The translations under genes were made by a program, and so were the position numbers. 64,000 nucleotides of DNA from Bacillota bacterium. Its GTDB lineage: Bacteria > Bacillota > Clostridia > Lachnospirales > Lachnospiraceae. The DNA lies in the NCBI GenBank assembly GCA_023421505.1, contig JAEZTJ010000008.1, positions 62,001-126,000 on the forward strand, written 5' to 3'. The first letter of the stretch is position 1, and each line of letters starts with the position of its first letter. Positions 45,812-54,742 of the stretch are shown piece after piece. A model generated the notes under the pieces. It did not search any database, was not told the origin of the DNA, and worked only from the letters and a program-made list of their open reading frames with translations.

Positions 45812-46653
45812 ACCCTTCCTCCTTTCTGATCATAATCATCCAGAAAGTGATAAGTCTCTTCCTTATCATGATAGCCGATAATCGTATTTAAATTCACGTC
45901 ATGAACGCTTCTAAAGATGTTCATGTCAATACTCGGATTTGTTTGCCGGAATTTTTTGATCAAGGCCTTCATCTCCTGTCGTTTGGAGCCTCCACCACCA
46001 TTATCACACAACGTACAATTTTCCGTAAGTCTACAGGCACACTGGATAAACTGTAAATCATTATATTGCTTCCATGCCAGAATATCTGCCTCCTTCACAA
46101 GATACATCGGTCTGATCAGCTGCATGCCCGGATGATTGGTACTATGAAGCTTTGGCATCATGGTCTGTATCTGACCTCCATATAACATTCCCATTAGGAT
46201 TGTCTCTATCACATCATCAAAATGATGTCCCAGTGCAATCTTATTACAGCCAAGAGCTTGCGCGTTCTTATAAAGATAACCTCTTCTCATTCTGGCGCAG
46301 AGATAACAAGGGGAATCCTCCACTCCTGCAACAATATCATAGATCTGCGTATCAAATATAGTAATCGGTATATCTAAAAGTTTCGCATTATTAATTATAG
46401 TCTGTCTGTTTATTTCATTATAGCCTGGATCCATCACCAAAAATTCAAGCTCAAAGGATATTTTGCCATGTCTTTGAACCTCCTGCATCAGCTTTGCCAA
46501 AAGCATTGAATCCTTACCGCCTGAGATACATACGGCAATTTTATCGCCCTCTTTGATTAACTGATAGTCATTCACTCCGTTAATAAATTTCTTCCATAAA
46601 GGCTTACGAAATTTCTTTATAATACTTCTCTCAATCTCCTGATATTGTTCCAT
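45805..46653 (-). CDS. ttcA: TtcA-family tRNA thiolation protein
   Basis: PP-loop ATPase of 282 residues of the class that 2-thiolates cytidine 32 in tRNA. The PP-loop is ISGGKDSMLLA (about 46-55). Two CxxC motifs (CYLCARMRRG and CTLCDN) could hold an iron-sulfur cluster, and LGHHFDDVIET is the family motif. The neighbouring cysteine desulfurase, 28 bases upstream on the same strand, is a plausible sulfur donor. Confidence 0.9.
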   Translation of the reverse strand: MEQYQEIERSIIKKFRKPLWKKFINGVNDYQLIKEGDKIAVCISGGKDSMLLAKLMQEVQRHGKISFELEFLVMDPGYNEINRQTIINNAKLLDIPITIFDTQIYDIVAGVEDSPCYLCARMRRGYLYKNAQALGCNKIALGHHFDDVIETILMGMLYGGQIQTMMPKLHSTNHPGMQLIRPMYLVKEADILAWKQYNDLQFIQCACRLTENCTLCDNGGGGSKRQEMKALIKKFRQTNPSIDMNIFRSVHDVNLNTIIGYHDKEETYHFLDDYDQKGGRVC

Positions 46654-46681
46654 CTCTATACCACTTTCTAAATTATTTCGA

Positions 46682-47812
46682 TTAGTTACCCTGGCTTGTC
46701 AGTTTTTCATAACATTTATGAAAAGCCTCCAGAAAAATCTTTATCTCCTCTATCGTGGTCAGATGACTGATGCTGATTCTCCAGGAGCATAGTGCATTCT
46801 TCTTATCCTTTGAAACTGCATAAACCGGTCTCGATGGAGTTCCCGCCACAGAACAGGCTGATTTTATGGATATACAGATCCCTTCTTCTTCAAGTGCTTC
46901 ACGAAAGATACCAGCTTTTACTCCCTGTACACTAATGTTCAAAATATACGGTACAGAATACTGTGAACTGTTGATTCTGACTTTCTTATATTGAAGCAGC
47001 TTATTTCTTAGTTCCTGATTTAACTCTTTAATATAGTTGTATCGTTCTTCTAGGTGAAGCTTATTAAGCTCCAAAGCTTTCCATATGGAAGCGGTTAAAC
47101 CTAATGCTGGCGTACCACTCCGGTATATCGTAGTGCTTGTCCCACCGTGGATTAATGGTTCAAGAATAATATTTTCCCGTTTATAAAGAACACCGCAGCC
47201 GTTTATTCCAAAGAATTTATGCGGTGCAAAAGTCACTAAGTCAGCATAATCAAAGGAAACCGGTATTTTACCGACAGCCTGTGTAGCATCCGTATGAAAA
47301 AAGCAGTCAGGATAACCTTGAAGTAATTTACCGATCTCTTCAATCGGCTGCCTTACACCCAATTCACTATCCACAGTACAAATTGATACCAGAACAGTGT
47401 CCTTACGTAGCAGCTCCTTAAGATGCCCTAAGTCTACCAGACCATCCGCAGTAATATCTACCAGATCTATCTCATAGCCTAAAGTCTGCAGGTAAGTTAA
47501 AGCACCACTGACAGAAGGATGCTCAAGACAGGTTGATATAATATGCCTTCCGTTATTCTTATAGGCCCGCACTAATCCCTTAACAGCCAGATTATTCGCT
47601 TCACTGGCACCGGAGGTATATATTAATTCTGAAGCTTTCACACCCAAAAGCGCAGCAATCTGCTCAGTTACCTGATTAAGCCTCCCCTTTGCTTCCCTGC
47701 CCATACTATGGGTAGAATTTGGGTTTGCAATATAACGGTTACTTTCTTCTATAAAACACTCCATCACTAATGGATCAACAGGAGTATTTGCTGCATAGTC
47801 AAGATAAATCAT
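46682..47812 (-). CDS. Cysteine desulfurase family protein (NifS/IscS-like)
   Basis: PLP enzyme of 376 residues that releases sulfur from cysteine as a protein-bound persulfide. Motifs are YLDYAANTPVDP at the start, CLEHPSV (His), TDATQAVGKI, and the PLP lysine in LVTFAPHKFFGINGCG. The catalytic Cys lies in SIKSACSVAG. GAGG precedes the ATG. With ttcA and tcdA downstream it probably feeds tRNA thiolation. Confidence 0.92.
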   Translation of the reverse strand: MIYLDYAANTPVDPLVMECFIEESNRYIANPNSTHSMGREAKGRLNQVTEQIAALLGVKASELIYTSGASEANNLAVKGLVRAYKNNGRHIISTCLEHPSVSGALTYLQTLGYEIDLVDITADGLVDLGHLKELLRKDTVLVSICTVDSELGVRQPIEEIGKLLQGYPDCFFHTDATQAVGKIPVSFDYADLVTFAPHKFFGINGCGVLYKRENIILEPLIHGGTSTTIYRSGTPALGLTASIWKALELNKLHLEERYNYIKELNQELRNKLLQYKKVRINSSQYSVPYILNISVQGVKAGIFREALEEEGICISIKSACSVAGTPSRPVYAVSKDKKNALCSWRISISHLTTIEEIKIFLEAFHKCYEKLTSQGN

Positions 47813-47979
47813 AAATCACCTCAATATTAGCCTAAAATTATAATAATTGCGATGGAGTAATAAAACGATGATATCGCAATAATCAAATTTCACAATAGTA
47901 CTATATTAATTCTAATATCCTACTATGTCAATGGAATATATGTAATTATCTCGTAGCTGCTGGTTCCTTCAAAGCACAT

Positions 47980-48025
47980 AAAAAAACCGCCTCCTCCGAC
48001 TCTTAACATGAGTACTAGATGAGGC
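47980..48025 (-). terminator. Rubredoxin gene terminator
   Basis: GCCTC/GAGGC outer arms (47989-47993 and 48021-48025) with an inner ACTC/GAGT pair run into seven T on the minus strand. Confidence 0.8.
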
Positions 48026-48047
48026 AGCTTCATCCTATTCTTAATTA

Positions 48048-48206
48048 CTATATTTCATTAAATTCATCCTTACCAACTCCACAAACGGGGCATACCCAGT
48101 CCTCAGGGATATCTTCCCACTTGGTTCCGGGTGCTATTCCACCATCCGGATCTCCGGTAGCTTCATCATAAATATAACCGCAAACTGAACACTCATATTT
48201 CTTCAT
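48048..48206 (-). CDS. Rubredoxin
   Basis: Small electron carrier with one iron bound by four cysteines. The 52-residue product reads MKKYECSVCGYIYDEATG at the start and DWVCPVCGVGKDEF at the end, the two CxxCG knuckles of the family, with the usual spacing and the conserved GTKWEDIPEDW between them. GGAGG lies 7 bases before the ATG and a strong terminator follows. It is too short for many ORF lists. In anaerobes it usually delivers electrons to oxygen- or peroxide-reducing enzymes; no such partner is adjacent. Confidence 0.97.
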   Translation of the reverse strand: MKKYECSVCGYIYDEATGDPDGGIAPGTKWEDIPEDWVCPVCGVGKDEFNEI

Positions 48207-48427
48207 GACACAACCTCCACTTTATGATAGATTATTTTTTTGCTACAATATTATTTATACCATATTATGAAAACATTCTCAATCATTAATATTTTCTATA
48301 ATGGTGATATGATTATACTTTATAAATAAACTAGTTTAAATTCTGTATACCTATTATTCTTGTGCATATAAAGAAGTTAAAAATGCCTTAGAAACAATAT
48401 TTCTAATACAATTACTATTTCTTTTAT

Positions 48428-48479
48428 AAAAAAGGCTGCTTCTGTTATTATGATAAGAAAGATAACAGTTTACAGCCTT
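48428..48479 (-). terminator. xylA terminator
   Basis: AAGGCTG/CAGCCTT outer arms (48432-48438 and 48473-48479) and a CTGTTAT/ATAACAG inner pair form a long hairpin that ends in six T on the minus strand. The remaining spacer to rubredoxin shows nothing else. Confidence 0.85.
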
Positions 48480-48603
48480 ATTTACTCTTTATATTAGGAT
48501 AAATAATTACGATACTATAGTTATATTAATTGTATATACAATGTTTACAGTTACTGACTTCTGCTATTACCTACTATGATATTGATAGCAGGGATAAAGT
48601 TAC

Positions 48604-49920
48604 TTACTTTGTTTCTAATATATATTGGTTCAAAATACTTTCTAACATTTCCTGTCTGCCTGATTTATTGGGGGTTGTACCATTCTTTAAGGCATAAGCC
48701 TCTAATTCCTTAAAACCAACCTTACCTTCAACGATATCTTTGCCGATGCCTTCTTTAAAGCTTGCATAGCGTTCTGCCTTAAAGTTCTCAAAAACGCCAT
48801 CCTCAATAAGCTTTGCAGCAACCTTTAAGCCTTTTGCAAATGCATCCATACCTGCAATATAGGAAAAGAATAAATCGTCATCCTGGAAAGAAGCACGACG
48901 CACCTTAGAATCAAAATTCAAGCCACCCTTGGTTAATCCACCTGCTAGCAGAATTTCATACATAGCTAATGTGGTATCATATACATTAGTAGGAAATTGA
49001 TCTGTATCCCATCCAAGCAACGGATCGCCGGTATTCGCATCAACGCTTCCAAGTACTCCGTTAATACGGCTCATATTTAACTCATGCTGGAAGGTATGCT
49101 GAGCCAGTGTAGCATGATTTGCTTCGATATTCATTTTAAAGTAATCCTGAAGATTATACTTTCTTAGGAAAGCAAGAACCGTAGCCGTATCAAAATCATA
49201 CTGGTGCTTTGTAGGCTCCTTCGGCTTAGGCTCAATTAAAAACTGTCCTGTAAAACCGATTTCCTTCGCATAATCTACAGCCATCTGCAGTAATCTTGCG
49301 AGATTATCTAATTCCAATCCTGTATCTGTATTTAATAAAGTTTCATAGCCTTCTCGTCCACCCCAGAATACATAATTCTCACCACCTAATTCTTTGGTTA
49401 TTTCAATTGCCTTTTTGATTTGTGCCGCTGCATAAGCAAATACGGTTGCATTACAGGAGGTGCCTGCTCCATGAACGAATTTATAATCACTAAACGCATT
49501 GGTCGTACCCCATAAACACTTAATTCCGGTACGTGCCATTTCATCCTTTATCACTGATACAATTTCATCAAGTCTCTTGTTAGTTTCCTCTAGATTATCG
49601 GCTCTGGGAGCAATATCCTGATCATGGAAGCAGAAGAACGGAATCTGCATTTTCTCCATAAATTCAAATGCTGCATGAACTCTTTCCTTAGCTCTTTGCA
49701 TCGTATCATTCGTATTATCCCAGCCACGGAACATCGTTGAGCTGCCGAATGGATCATTTCCCATGTAAGTTAAGGTGTGCCAATAAGACATTGCGAACCG
49801 GCATTGATCCTTCATTGATTTTCCCATAACTATTTCATCCGGATTATAGTACTTGTAAGCTAATGGGTTTTTACTTTGTGGTCCTTCATATTGGATTTTT
49901 CCAACGTTAAAATAAGTCAT
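48604..49920 (-). CDS. xylA: Xylose isomerase
   Basis: Converts D-xylose to D-xylulose, the entry into the pentose phosphate pathway. The 438-residue class II enzyme has FCFHDQDIAP (catalytic His/Asp), FWGGREGYETLLNTD and FLIEPKPKEPTKHQYD (metal ligands). KMNIEANHATLAQHTFQHEL and GSVDANTGD complete the metal site. AAGGAGG precedes the ATG. It stands alone, without xylulokinase beside it, and is about 30 kb from the monosaccharide transporter. Confidence 0.97.
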   Translation of the reverse strand: MTYFNVGKIQYEGPQSKNPLAYKYYNPDEIVMGKSMKDQCRFAMSYWHTLTYMGNDPFGSSTMFRGWDNTNDTMQRAKERVHAAFEFMEKMQIPFFCFHDQDIAPRADNLEETNKRLDEIVSVIKDEMARTGIKCLWGTTNAFSDYKFVHGAGTSCNATVFAYAAAQIKKAIEITKELGGENYVFWGGREGYETLLNTDTGLELDNLARLLQMAVDYAKEIGFTGQFLIEPKPKEPTKHQYDFDTATVLAFLRKYNLQDYFKMNIEANHATLAQHTFQHELNMSRINGVLGSVDANTGDPLLGWDTDQFPTNVYDTTLAMYEILLAGGLTKGGLNFDSKVRRASFQDDDLFFSYIAGMDAFAKGLKVAAKLIEDGVFENFKAERYASFKEGIGKDIVEGKVGFKELEAYALKNGTTPNKSGRQEMLESILNQYILETK

Positions 49921-50156
49921 GTTTTCTTCCTCCTTTTGATTATAAAATTATACTAATATAATATTATTGATTATGGTTTTTAAAGTATTACGTAAACAAA
50001 GCTGATACAATATCATGATATATTAACAATATTTTTCTATATAATGTATCAGTTTTGCTCACTTAGTACATTAAAATACGCTTATCATAATTAGTTTTCC
50101 CAAATGTAAATATTGTAATTATATTATAATGCTATTTTAAATTAATTTCAATATCA

Positions 50157-50179
50157 ATTAGTAAACTTATTAAACTAAT
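50157..50179. promoter_or_regulatory. XylR-like inverted repeat upstream of xylA
   Basis: ATTAGT and ACTAAT arms 11 bases apart on the minus strand form an imperfect dyad related in shape to the XylR operator of bacilli (TTAGTTTG...CAAACTAA). It is about 237 bases upstream of xylA in an AT-rich region (49921-50308) where no certain promoter or cre site was found. Confidence 0.4.
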
Positions 50180-50308
50180 GTAATTAGAAATCAAAATAAT
50201 AAGTTTATAAACCAAAAAACTGTAAACACTATTATATAATTAGTCTGTCCATATAATATGCAGAAATTAGAGTTTAAATACTTGATTTTAAATGAAATAA
50301 CAGGAAAA

Positions 50309-50365
50309 TAGGCTGCTATTCTATGCTCTCAAGTTACATAATAACTCTGCATAAACAGCAGCCTA
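50309..50365 (-). terminator. Terminator after the interrupted protease gene
   Basis: TAGGCTGCT (50309-50317) and AGCAGCCTA (50357-50365) pair perfectly. On the minus strand a short T tract follows. Confidence 0.75.
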
Positions 50366-50392
50366 ATATAAGACAATACGTATTAAGAATGA

Positions 50393-51157
50393 TTAATCTT
50401 CCAAAAGCTTTTTGACATTTAGTAAACCCCAGCCTTGCTTTTCCCAGTGCTGCCCTAAATCAATTGCACTTGAACGTAGCTTAAGCTTAACCTCTCTATT
50501 CGTTAGTTCTGGATGAACAGACAGTAATAATGCGATTGCTCCCGATACTACAGGAGTCGCCATCGAGGTTCCGCTTTTTATTGTATACATCATTGGTGAA
50601 TCACTAGCTGTTAAGCGTACATCTCCGTTTTTTGCCCGTGATGTAATGCGGCTTATATTACAGGAAATGATATTTGATCCAGGAGCCACAATATCAGGTT
50701 TTTTTATACAAAATGGTGTAGGTCCTCTGCCGGAATAATCCTTTGCCCTGCCACTGCCATATACCTCTGCCGCTATATTATCATCCGAGGAACCTACCGT
50801 AATAACCTTTCTGCTGATACCCGGAGTAGAAATAGACATCGGACCAGGACCATTATTACCCGCAGCGACAACTACTACAATTCCATTATCCCAGACAGCA
50901 TTTACACCCTGAACCAGCAAAGAATTTTCATCTAAACTATCCTTTGATGATGTACCAACTGATATATTAACAATTCTAATATTATATTTTTTACGATTAT
51001 CAATAACCCATTGAAGGCCTGCAAGAACATCGGAAATATTACCGTCTCCTCTATGATCTAATACTTTTACACCAATAAAGTTGCATTCCGGTGCAATACC
51101 TTTATATTTTCCCTTTGAGGAGTAACCGTTTCCGCCGATAATTCCAGCCACATGAGT
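50393..51157 (-). pseudogene. Subtilisin-like (S8) serine protease, 3' part cut off by prophage insertion
   Basis: About 255 codons of an S8 protease. The frame begins with THVAGIIGGNGYSS, the tail of the HGTHVAG motif, and continues through VVVAAGNNGPGP (oxyanion Asn) and KSGTSMATPVVSGAIALLL (catalytic Ser) to a normal C-terminus. Upstream of Thr the codons read Tyr-His instead of the His-Gly expected, and a stop (51176-51178) follows in frame. The catalytic Asp and His and the start are therefore absent from this side. A GTG at 51151 could start a non-functional fragment. The missing 5' part should lie beyond the right end of the prophage. Confidence 0.9.
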
Positions 51158-51184
51158 GTGATATCTGTATACCCATCACTTTTA
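51155..51184. other. Prophage attachment-site junction (attL/attR)
   Basis: Host protease homology ends at about 51157 and the recombinase stop codon is at 51185, so one hybrid attachment site lies in these 30 bases. Large serine recombinases leave only a very short shared core, so the exact crossover cannot be fixed without the other end. Confidence 0.8.
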
Positions 51185-52783
51185 TTAAAAATTCCACTCC
51201 ACTATGATATCCCTTATTTTTGTTTCATCTTCTGGTTTTTCACCTATCCGGATACATACAATAAGGTTGTTAACCATTTCAATTGTTAATTCTTTGAAAT
51301 CAAGGTAAATCTTTAAGTAGTTCACGAATTGATTTACATTTGATGCCTTACTCTCTGTTATTTCAATCTCTTTATTCAATTGCGACTCTTCCTCATGTAA
51401 AGCATCTAAGTCTAGTTGTAAGGTAGCTTTAATAGAAACAAAATCAGTTTCAGATAATATGTGCTTTACTTTATCAATATACATTTCAGTGATTGTTTCT
51501 TTTATATCCTGTATCTTATCTTGACACTTCTTAAGCTTTGTCTTAAGAGAAGAAATTGTCTTTGCAGGATCAGACATTTTCAATTTTGACTCAATGTATT
51601 TCTCTTGGTTCGCTATGCATAATCTCATTTCTTCCTTAATTGCATCTATAACAAAATCCACCAAATCATCGTATCGAATTGAATGTCTAGTGCACTCAAC
51701 AAGTTTAGATTTTTTTGCTTTTTGACAAATAAAGTAGTCATGTCCCCCTGCTAATCTACCAGATGTCTTCGCCATTGTTCCATTACAATCAAGGCATTTA
51801 ATTCTTCCGGAAAATAAATGAGGAGTGAATTTCTTTCCGCTAGTTGACTTACATGTTTTTCTTCGAAGCTTAAGCAGTTGTTGAGTTTTATTAAAAAGCT
51901 CTTCCGATATGATAGGTTTATGATTATTCTTGATTACTATCCATTCATCCCTTGGAGCAATTACTACCTTCTTGCTTTTATAACTTAATTTCTTTTCTCT
52001 GCCTTGAATTAGCGTACCAATATATGCCTCATTGTTTAAAATTCTCTTGATAGTTGTTGTTGACCAAATTCCAAACTGAGTGTATGCTTCACTATTGGGA
52101 TTGCGAAACGCAAGTCCTTGCAGCTGTTTATATATAGTCGGAGTAGGTATTTTCATTTCGGTAAGTTTTTGTGATATGATATCGACACCGTAACCTCGCG
52201 AACTTAATTCAAATATTAGTCTTACTGTAGAAGCGGCTTCTTCATCTATAATAATCTTGTATTTGTTGTCTGGATCTTTTTTATATCCATAACAAGCAAA
52301 CGCACCAATGAATTGGCCATCTTTCATTTTCTTTCTAAATACACTCCGAATATTTTCTGAAGTATCCTCTAAATACCACTCATTTACAAGCCCATTAATT
52401 TGACGGTTCTTTTTATTTCCCTTGACATTAGTATCAACGTTATCAACTACTCCAATAAACCTTATACCCCATTCGATAAATAGCCCATGTATATATTTCT
52501 CTACAATCTCCATTTCTCTTGTGAAGCGTGATTGAGTTTTACATATAATCGTATTAAATTCTTCATTTTCTGCGTCTTTAAGCATTCTATTCCATGCAGG
52601 GCGTTGCTTATCTGCACCGGAATAATCATCATCACTATAGACTTTATATATCGCCATGTCATGTTCCATAGCATAATCTACGAGAAGTGCCTTTTGATTC
52701 TGTATGCTCGCGCTATCATCACCGCTGTTAATTTTATCATAATCCTCTTTACTTAATCTGCAATATATTGCAGCCTTATCCAT
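51185..52783 (-). CDS. Large serine recombinase (prophage integrase)
   Basis: Inserts and, with a directionality factor, excises the prophage. About 532 residues from the ATG at 52783, which has GGAGGG upstream (the frame extends to 52831). The catalytic domain holds Ser11 in YCRLSKED and the Arg-rich FTREMEIVEKYIHGL. The recombinase domain (about 160-270) and a zinc ribbon (CLDCNG ... FICQ ... VEC) follow, then a coiled coil (about 395-480), the usual order. It abuts the attachment site. Confidence 0.95.
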   Translation of the reverse strand: MDKAAIYCRLSKEDYDKINSGDDSASIQNQKALLVDYAMEHDMAIYKVYSDDDYSGADKQRPAWNRMLKDAENEEFNTIICKTQSRFTREMEIVEKYIHGLFIEWGIRFIGVVDNVDTNVKGNKKNRQINGLVNEWYLEDTSENIRSVFRKKMKDGQFIGAFACYGYKKDPDNKYKIIIDEEAASTVRLIFELSSRGYGVDIISQKLTEMKIPTPTIYKQLQGLAFRNPNSEAYTQFGIWSTTTIKRILNNEAYIGTLIQGREKKLSYKSKKVVIAPRDEWIVIKNNHKPIISEELFNKTQQLLKLRRKTCKSTSGKKFTPHLFSGRIKCLDCNGTMAKTSGRLAGGHDYFICQKAKKSKLVECTRHSIRYDDLVDFVIDAIKEEMRLCIANQEKYIESKLKMSDPAKTISSLKTKLKKCQDKIQDIKETITEMYIDKVKHILSETDFVSIKATLQLDLDALHEEESQLNKEIEITESKASNVNQFVNYLKIYLDFKELTIEMVNNLIVCIRIGEKPEDETKIRDIIVEWNF

Positions 52784-52872
52784 TACATATCCCTCCAAAA
52801 CAAAAGTGTGGCTTAATGCGTATTGTACCACATTACCATGATACCAGCAACATTAAAACCACACCTTGTCCA

Positions 52873-53124
52873 TTATTTTTCTTCGACTTTTTCTTCGTCA
52901 ATTTTTCCGTTTATGTAATCAATCAAGATATCTGCTAGGTTCTTTGTTCTTTCCTCTAATGTTTCTCCCTTATAAATATTTATGCGATTGAACTTTTCCT
53001 TTTTTCTCTCGGATATAACACTCACATCCTTAATAGTATTTATCTGAACATATGCATTTACTTGTCTGCATATGATAACTTTTTTATCTTGCTTAATTTC
53101 TTCCGCTCCGCTCTCGCATTCCAA
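52873..53124 (-). CDS. Hypothetical phage protein
   Basis: Product of 83 residues, unrecognised; hydrophilic, with a helical C-terminus rich in Glu and Lys (DYINGKIDEEKVEEK). No convincing ribosome-binding site precedes the ATG, which lies inside the upstream gene in another frame, so translation is probably coupled or the start is wrong. Confidence 0.6.
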   Translation of the reverse strand: MECESGAEEIKQDKKVIICRQVNAYVQINTIKDVSVISERKKEKFNRINIYKGETLEERTKNLADILIDYINGKIDEEKVEEK

Positions 53125-53300
53125 AACTCATTCGGCATCTTTCTTAATCCAATGCAACTCCTGCGGATACATCTATGTAAAGTCAGCTGCTTTACTGTCA
53201 AATAGCATTTATGGTGCTTACAGTAAGCTACCGGCTGCTTATTAGTCCGGTTGCCGTCAATGGTTGTCCAGGTAATTTCAGTGTTCTCCAGTAAAATCAT
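53058..53300 (-). CDS. Phage Cys/His-rich small protein
   Basis: About 80 residues. A zinc-ligand-like block YCKHHKCYLTVKQLTLHRC is followed by CIRRSC and a basic tail. Proteins with this block are common in prophages of clostridia, function unknown. AGGAGG abuts the ATG at 53300, an unusually short spacing; a frame extends to 53315. It overlaps the small membrane protein gene upstream by 23 bases. Confidence 0.68.
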   Translation of the reverse strand: MILLENTEITWTTIDGNRTNKQPVAYCKHHKCYLTVKQLTLHRCIRRSCIGLRKMPNEFWNARAERKKLSKIKKLSYADK

Positions 53301-53409
53301 CCTCCTTGACAGCATCCTTTATCAGTGTCTTATTTATCAAAAACGATATTCCGATCAGTAAAGCCATGCCGGTTATCATGCCTAGCACAAATATAAGTTT
53401 ATCATTCAT
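53278..53409 (-). CDS. Tiny phage membrane protein
   Basis: Product of 43 residues: a short polar start, one membrane segment (about 5-25, LIFVLGMITGMALLIGISF) and an acidic tail. It is not in a family I recognise. AAGGAG lies upstream. Its start overlaps the stop of the preceding small membrane protein (ATGAATGA), so the two are translated together. Confidence 0.65.
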   Translation of the reverse strand: MNDKLIFVLGMITGMALLIGISFLINKTLIKDAVKEDDFTGEH

Positions 53410-53578
53410 ATGTCCTGGCTCCTTTCTTGATACACTTCTTAATATCTAACAATAAATAAATTATGAAAATCAGTCCAATGCGCAGCATGTTTAATATCGC
53501 AAATACACAATCCATGCCTGCTACAATCATCACGACATTAAATATCCATGCAACCCAAAATAATATTATGTATTTCAT
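53402..53578 (-). CDS. Small two-segment phage membrane protein
   Basis: Product of 58 residues with two hydrophobic segments (about 4-20 and 24-44) and a basic C-terminus (KKCIKKGAR). Unrecognised. Its ATG overlaps the stop of the upstream 149-codon gene (ATGA), behind GGAG, which supports real, coupled translation. Confidence 0.65.
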   Translation of the reverse strand: MKYIILFWVAWIFNVVMIVAGMDCVFAILNMLRIGLIFIIYLLLDIKKCIKKGARTYE

Positions 53579-54024
53579 TCCACTCCACTTCCCTTCAATG
53601 CTTCCTCTGCTGCTTCTCTGGTGAGGAATACTTTTTCAAACTCGCACCTTTTTAATACTCCTCCTTGTTCCATAATGCCGAGGTCAAATCCGAACTTACT
53701 TAAGCTGATAATTTCTACCTTGCCTTGGTTAATACCTGATCTAAATGGGCTTATCCAATACACCGTATCACCAACCTTACACGGAAGCTTAATCAATAAC
53801 CCTTGTTCCTCTGCTTGACGGTAAACATCCCAATCCTTGGCTATTTCTCGTGCTTTATTTTCCCAGATATTACACGATATTTTAAGGTTTTTGATTTCTT
53901 CCGGTGTTAACTCGGTAGATTTATATGCCTGCAACAATAACTCATCTTCTTGGATTTGCTGTATCATCTGTGCTAATGTCTTTCCTTGTTCTTCATGACC
54001 TATAATGCCAATATTAGCCGCCAT
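53575..54024 (-). CDS. Hypothetical phage protein
   Basis: Product of 149 residues. A helical first half (about 10-75) is followed by a beta-rich part, KLPCKVGDTVYWI to FDLGIMEQGG, and then KVFLTREAAEEALKG. Prophages of Firmicutes often carry proteins with this KVGDTVY and FLTREEAE arrangement; no function is known. AGAAGGGAG precedes the ATG. Confidence 0.78.
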   Translation of the reverse strand: MAANIGIIGHEEQGKTLAQMIQQIQEDELLLQAYKSTELTPEEIKNLKISCNIWENKAREIAKDWDVYRQAEEQGLLIKLPCKVGDTVYWISPFRSGINQGKVEIISLSKFGFDLGIMEQGGVLKRCEFEKVFLTREAAEEALKGSGVE

Positions 54025-54102
54025 GGCTTTATCTCCCTTCTAAGTTATAATCTGTTAATATAACCTTATATGGCTATATGGGGTTTATACGGTTGCGAAT
54101 GA

Positions 54103-54303
54103 TTAAATTAATAATAGCTCGACAAGTCTTGAATGCTCTTTCTTAAGTCTGATTTCCTTAAGTTCAATATATTTGTCTATTAATTCATCTTTAGTAAGAG
54201 TTTGAACACACCCTGCAGTAAGCTCTTTATCTATATCTAATTCCTCGGCTATGATACAGATTGCTTTTATTAATCTTTCTCTTGCTTCTGTTATATTGTC
54301 CAT
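54103..54303 (-). CDS. Hypothetical small helical phage protein
   Basis: About 66 residues from the ATG at 54303, which follows GGAAAGGA; a frame extends to 54357 over a repeat and is rejected. Predicted wholly helical, acidic (LDIDKELTAGCVQTLTKDEL). No family recognised. Confidence 0.65.
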   Translation of the reverse strand: MDNITEARERLIKAICIIAEELDIDKELTAGCVQTLTKDELIDKYIELKEIRLKKEHSRLVELLLI

Positions 54304-54315
54304 GATATCTTCCTT

Positions 54316-54370
54316 TCCGATGCAGGAGCATCTTCCCGACATTGGTGTCGGTAACATCCGATGCAGGAGC
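54316..54370. repeat. Two direct repeats flanking a small hairpin
   Basis: TCCGATGCAGGAGC occurs at 54316-54329 and 54357-54370, 41 bases apart, with a perfect CCGACA/TGTCGG hairpin between (54336-54351). The block lies directly upstream of the 66-residue gene and could be an operator or RNA element. Confidence 0.65.
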
Positions 54371-54404
54371 CGGCTTAGCCTGTCACTCCTACATCTATAT
54401 CAAA

Positions 54405-54587
54405 TTAATCAAATACAATCTCTGGCATCTGATATTCGCAGGAATAAAAGTCAACTATCTTCAAAAACTCTTTCTTATCTTCCTCTGTAAAGTTCCCTTT
54501 TATATGTCTTTTTCTGTCTGTTTCATCGTCATGCCATGTTGCATTGCATTTCTGTAATAGCTTTCCTAATCTTCCGTCAAACTCCAT
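54405..54587 (-). CDS. Hypothetical small phage protein
   Basis: Product of 60 residues, hydrophilic, with no motif recognised. AAAGGA precedes the ATG by 5 bases. It ends the leftward run that faces the only plus-strand phage gene. Confidence 0.65.
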   Translation of the reverse strand: MEFDGRLGKLLQKCNATWHDDETDRKRHIKGNFTEEDKKEFLKIVDFYSCEYQMPEIVFD

Positions 54588-54642
54588 ACATTTTCCTTTC
54601 TGCTGACTTATCAGCTAAATATTATTTTACATTTCCTTACTA

Positions 54643-54671
54643 TTGCTTATCACAAACATTTGTTCTATAAT
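54643..54671 (+). promoter_or_regulatory. Promoter of the plus-strand phage gene
   Basis: TTGCTT (54643-54648) and TATAAT (54666-54671) are 17 bases apart, about 70 bases ahead of the ATG at 54743. The -10 is perfect and the -35 weak. Confidence 0.55.
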
Positions 54672-54742
54672 TTTAATTCCAGACATCCCATGTCCGTACT
54701 ATATGTTACTATCTGCTTATCACGCATCAAAGGAGTTTACCC

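Noticed and set aside
49921..50308. CcpA cre site ahead of xylA
   Set aside because: Several TGTAAAC-like stretches occur but none matches the cre consensus on both halves.
54251..54557. Plus-strand frames opposite the small phage genes
   Set aside because: No ribosome-binding sites, and they mirror the repeats and the minus-strand genes that do have start signals.
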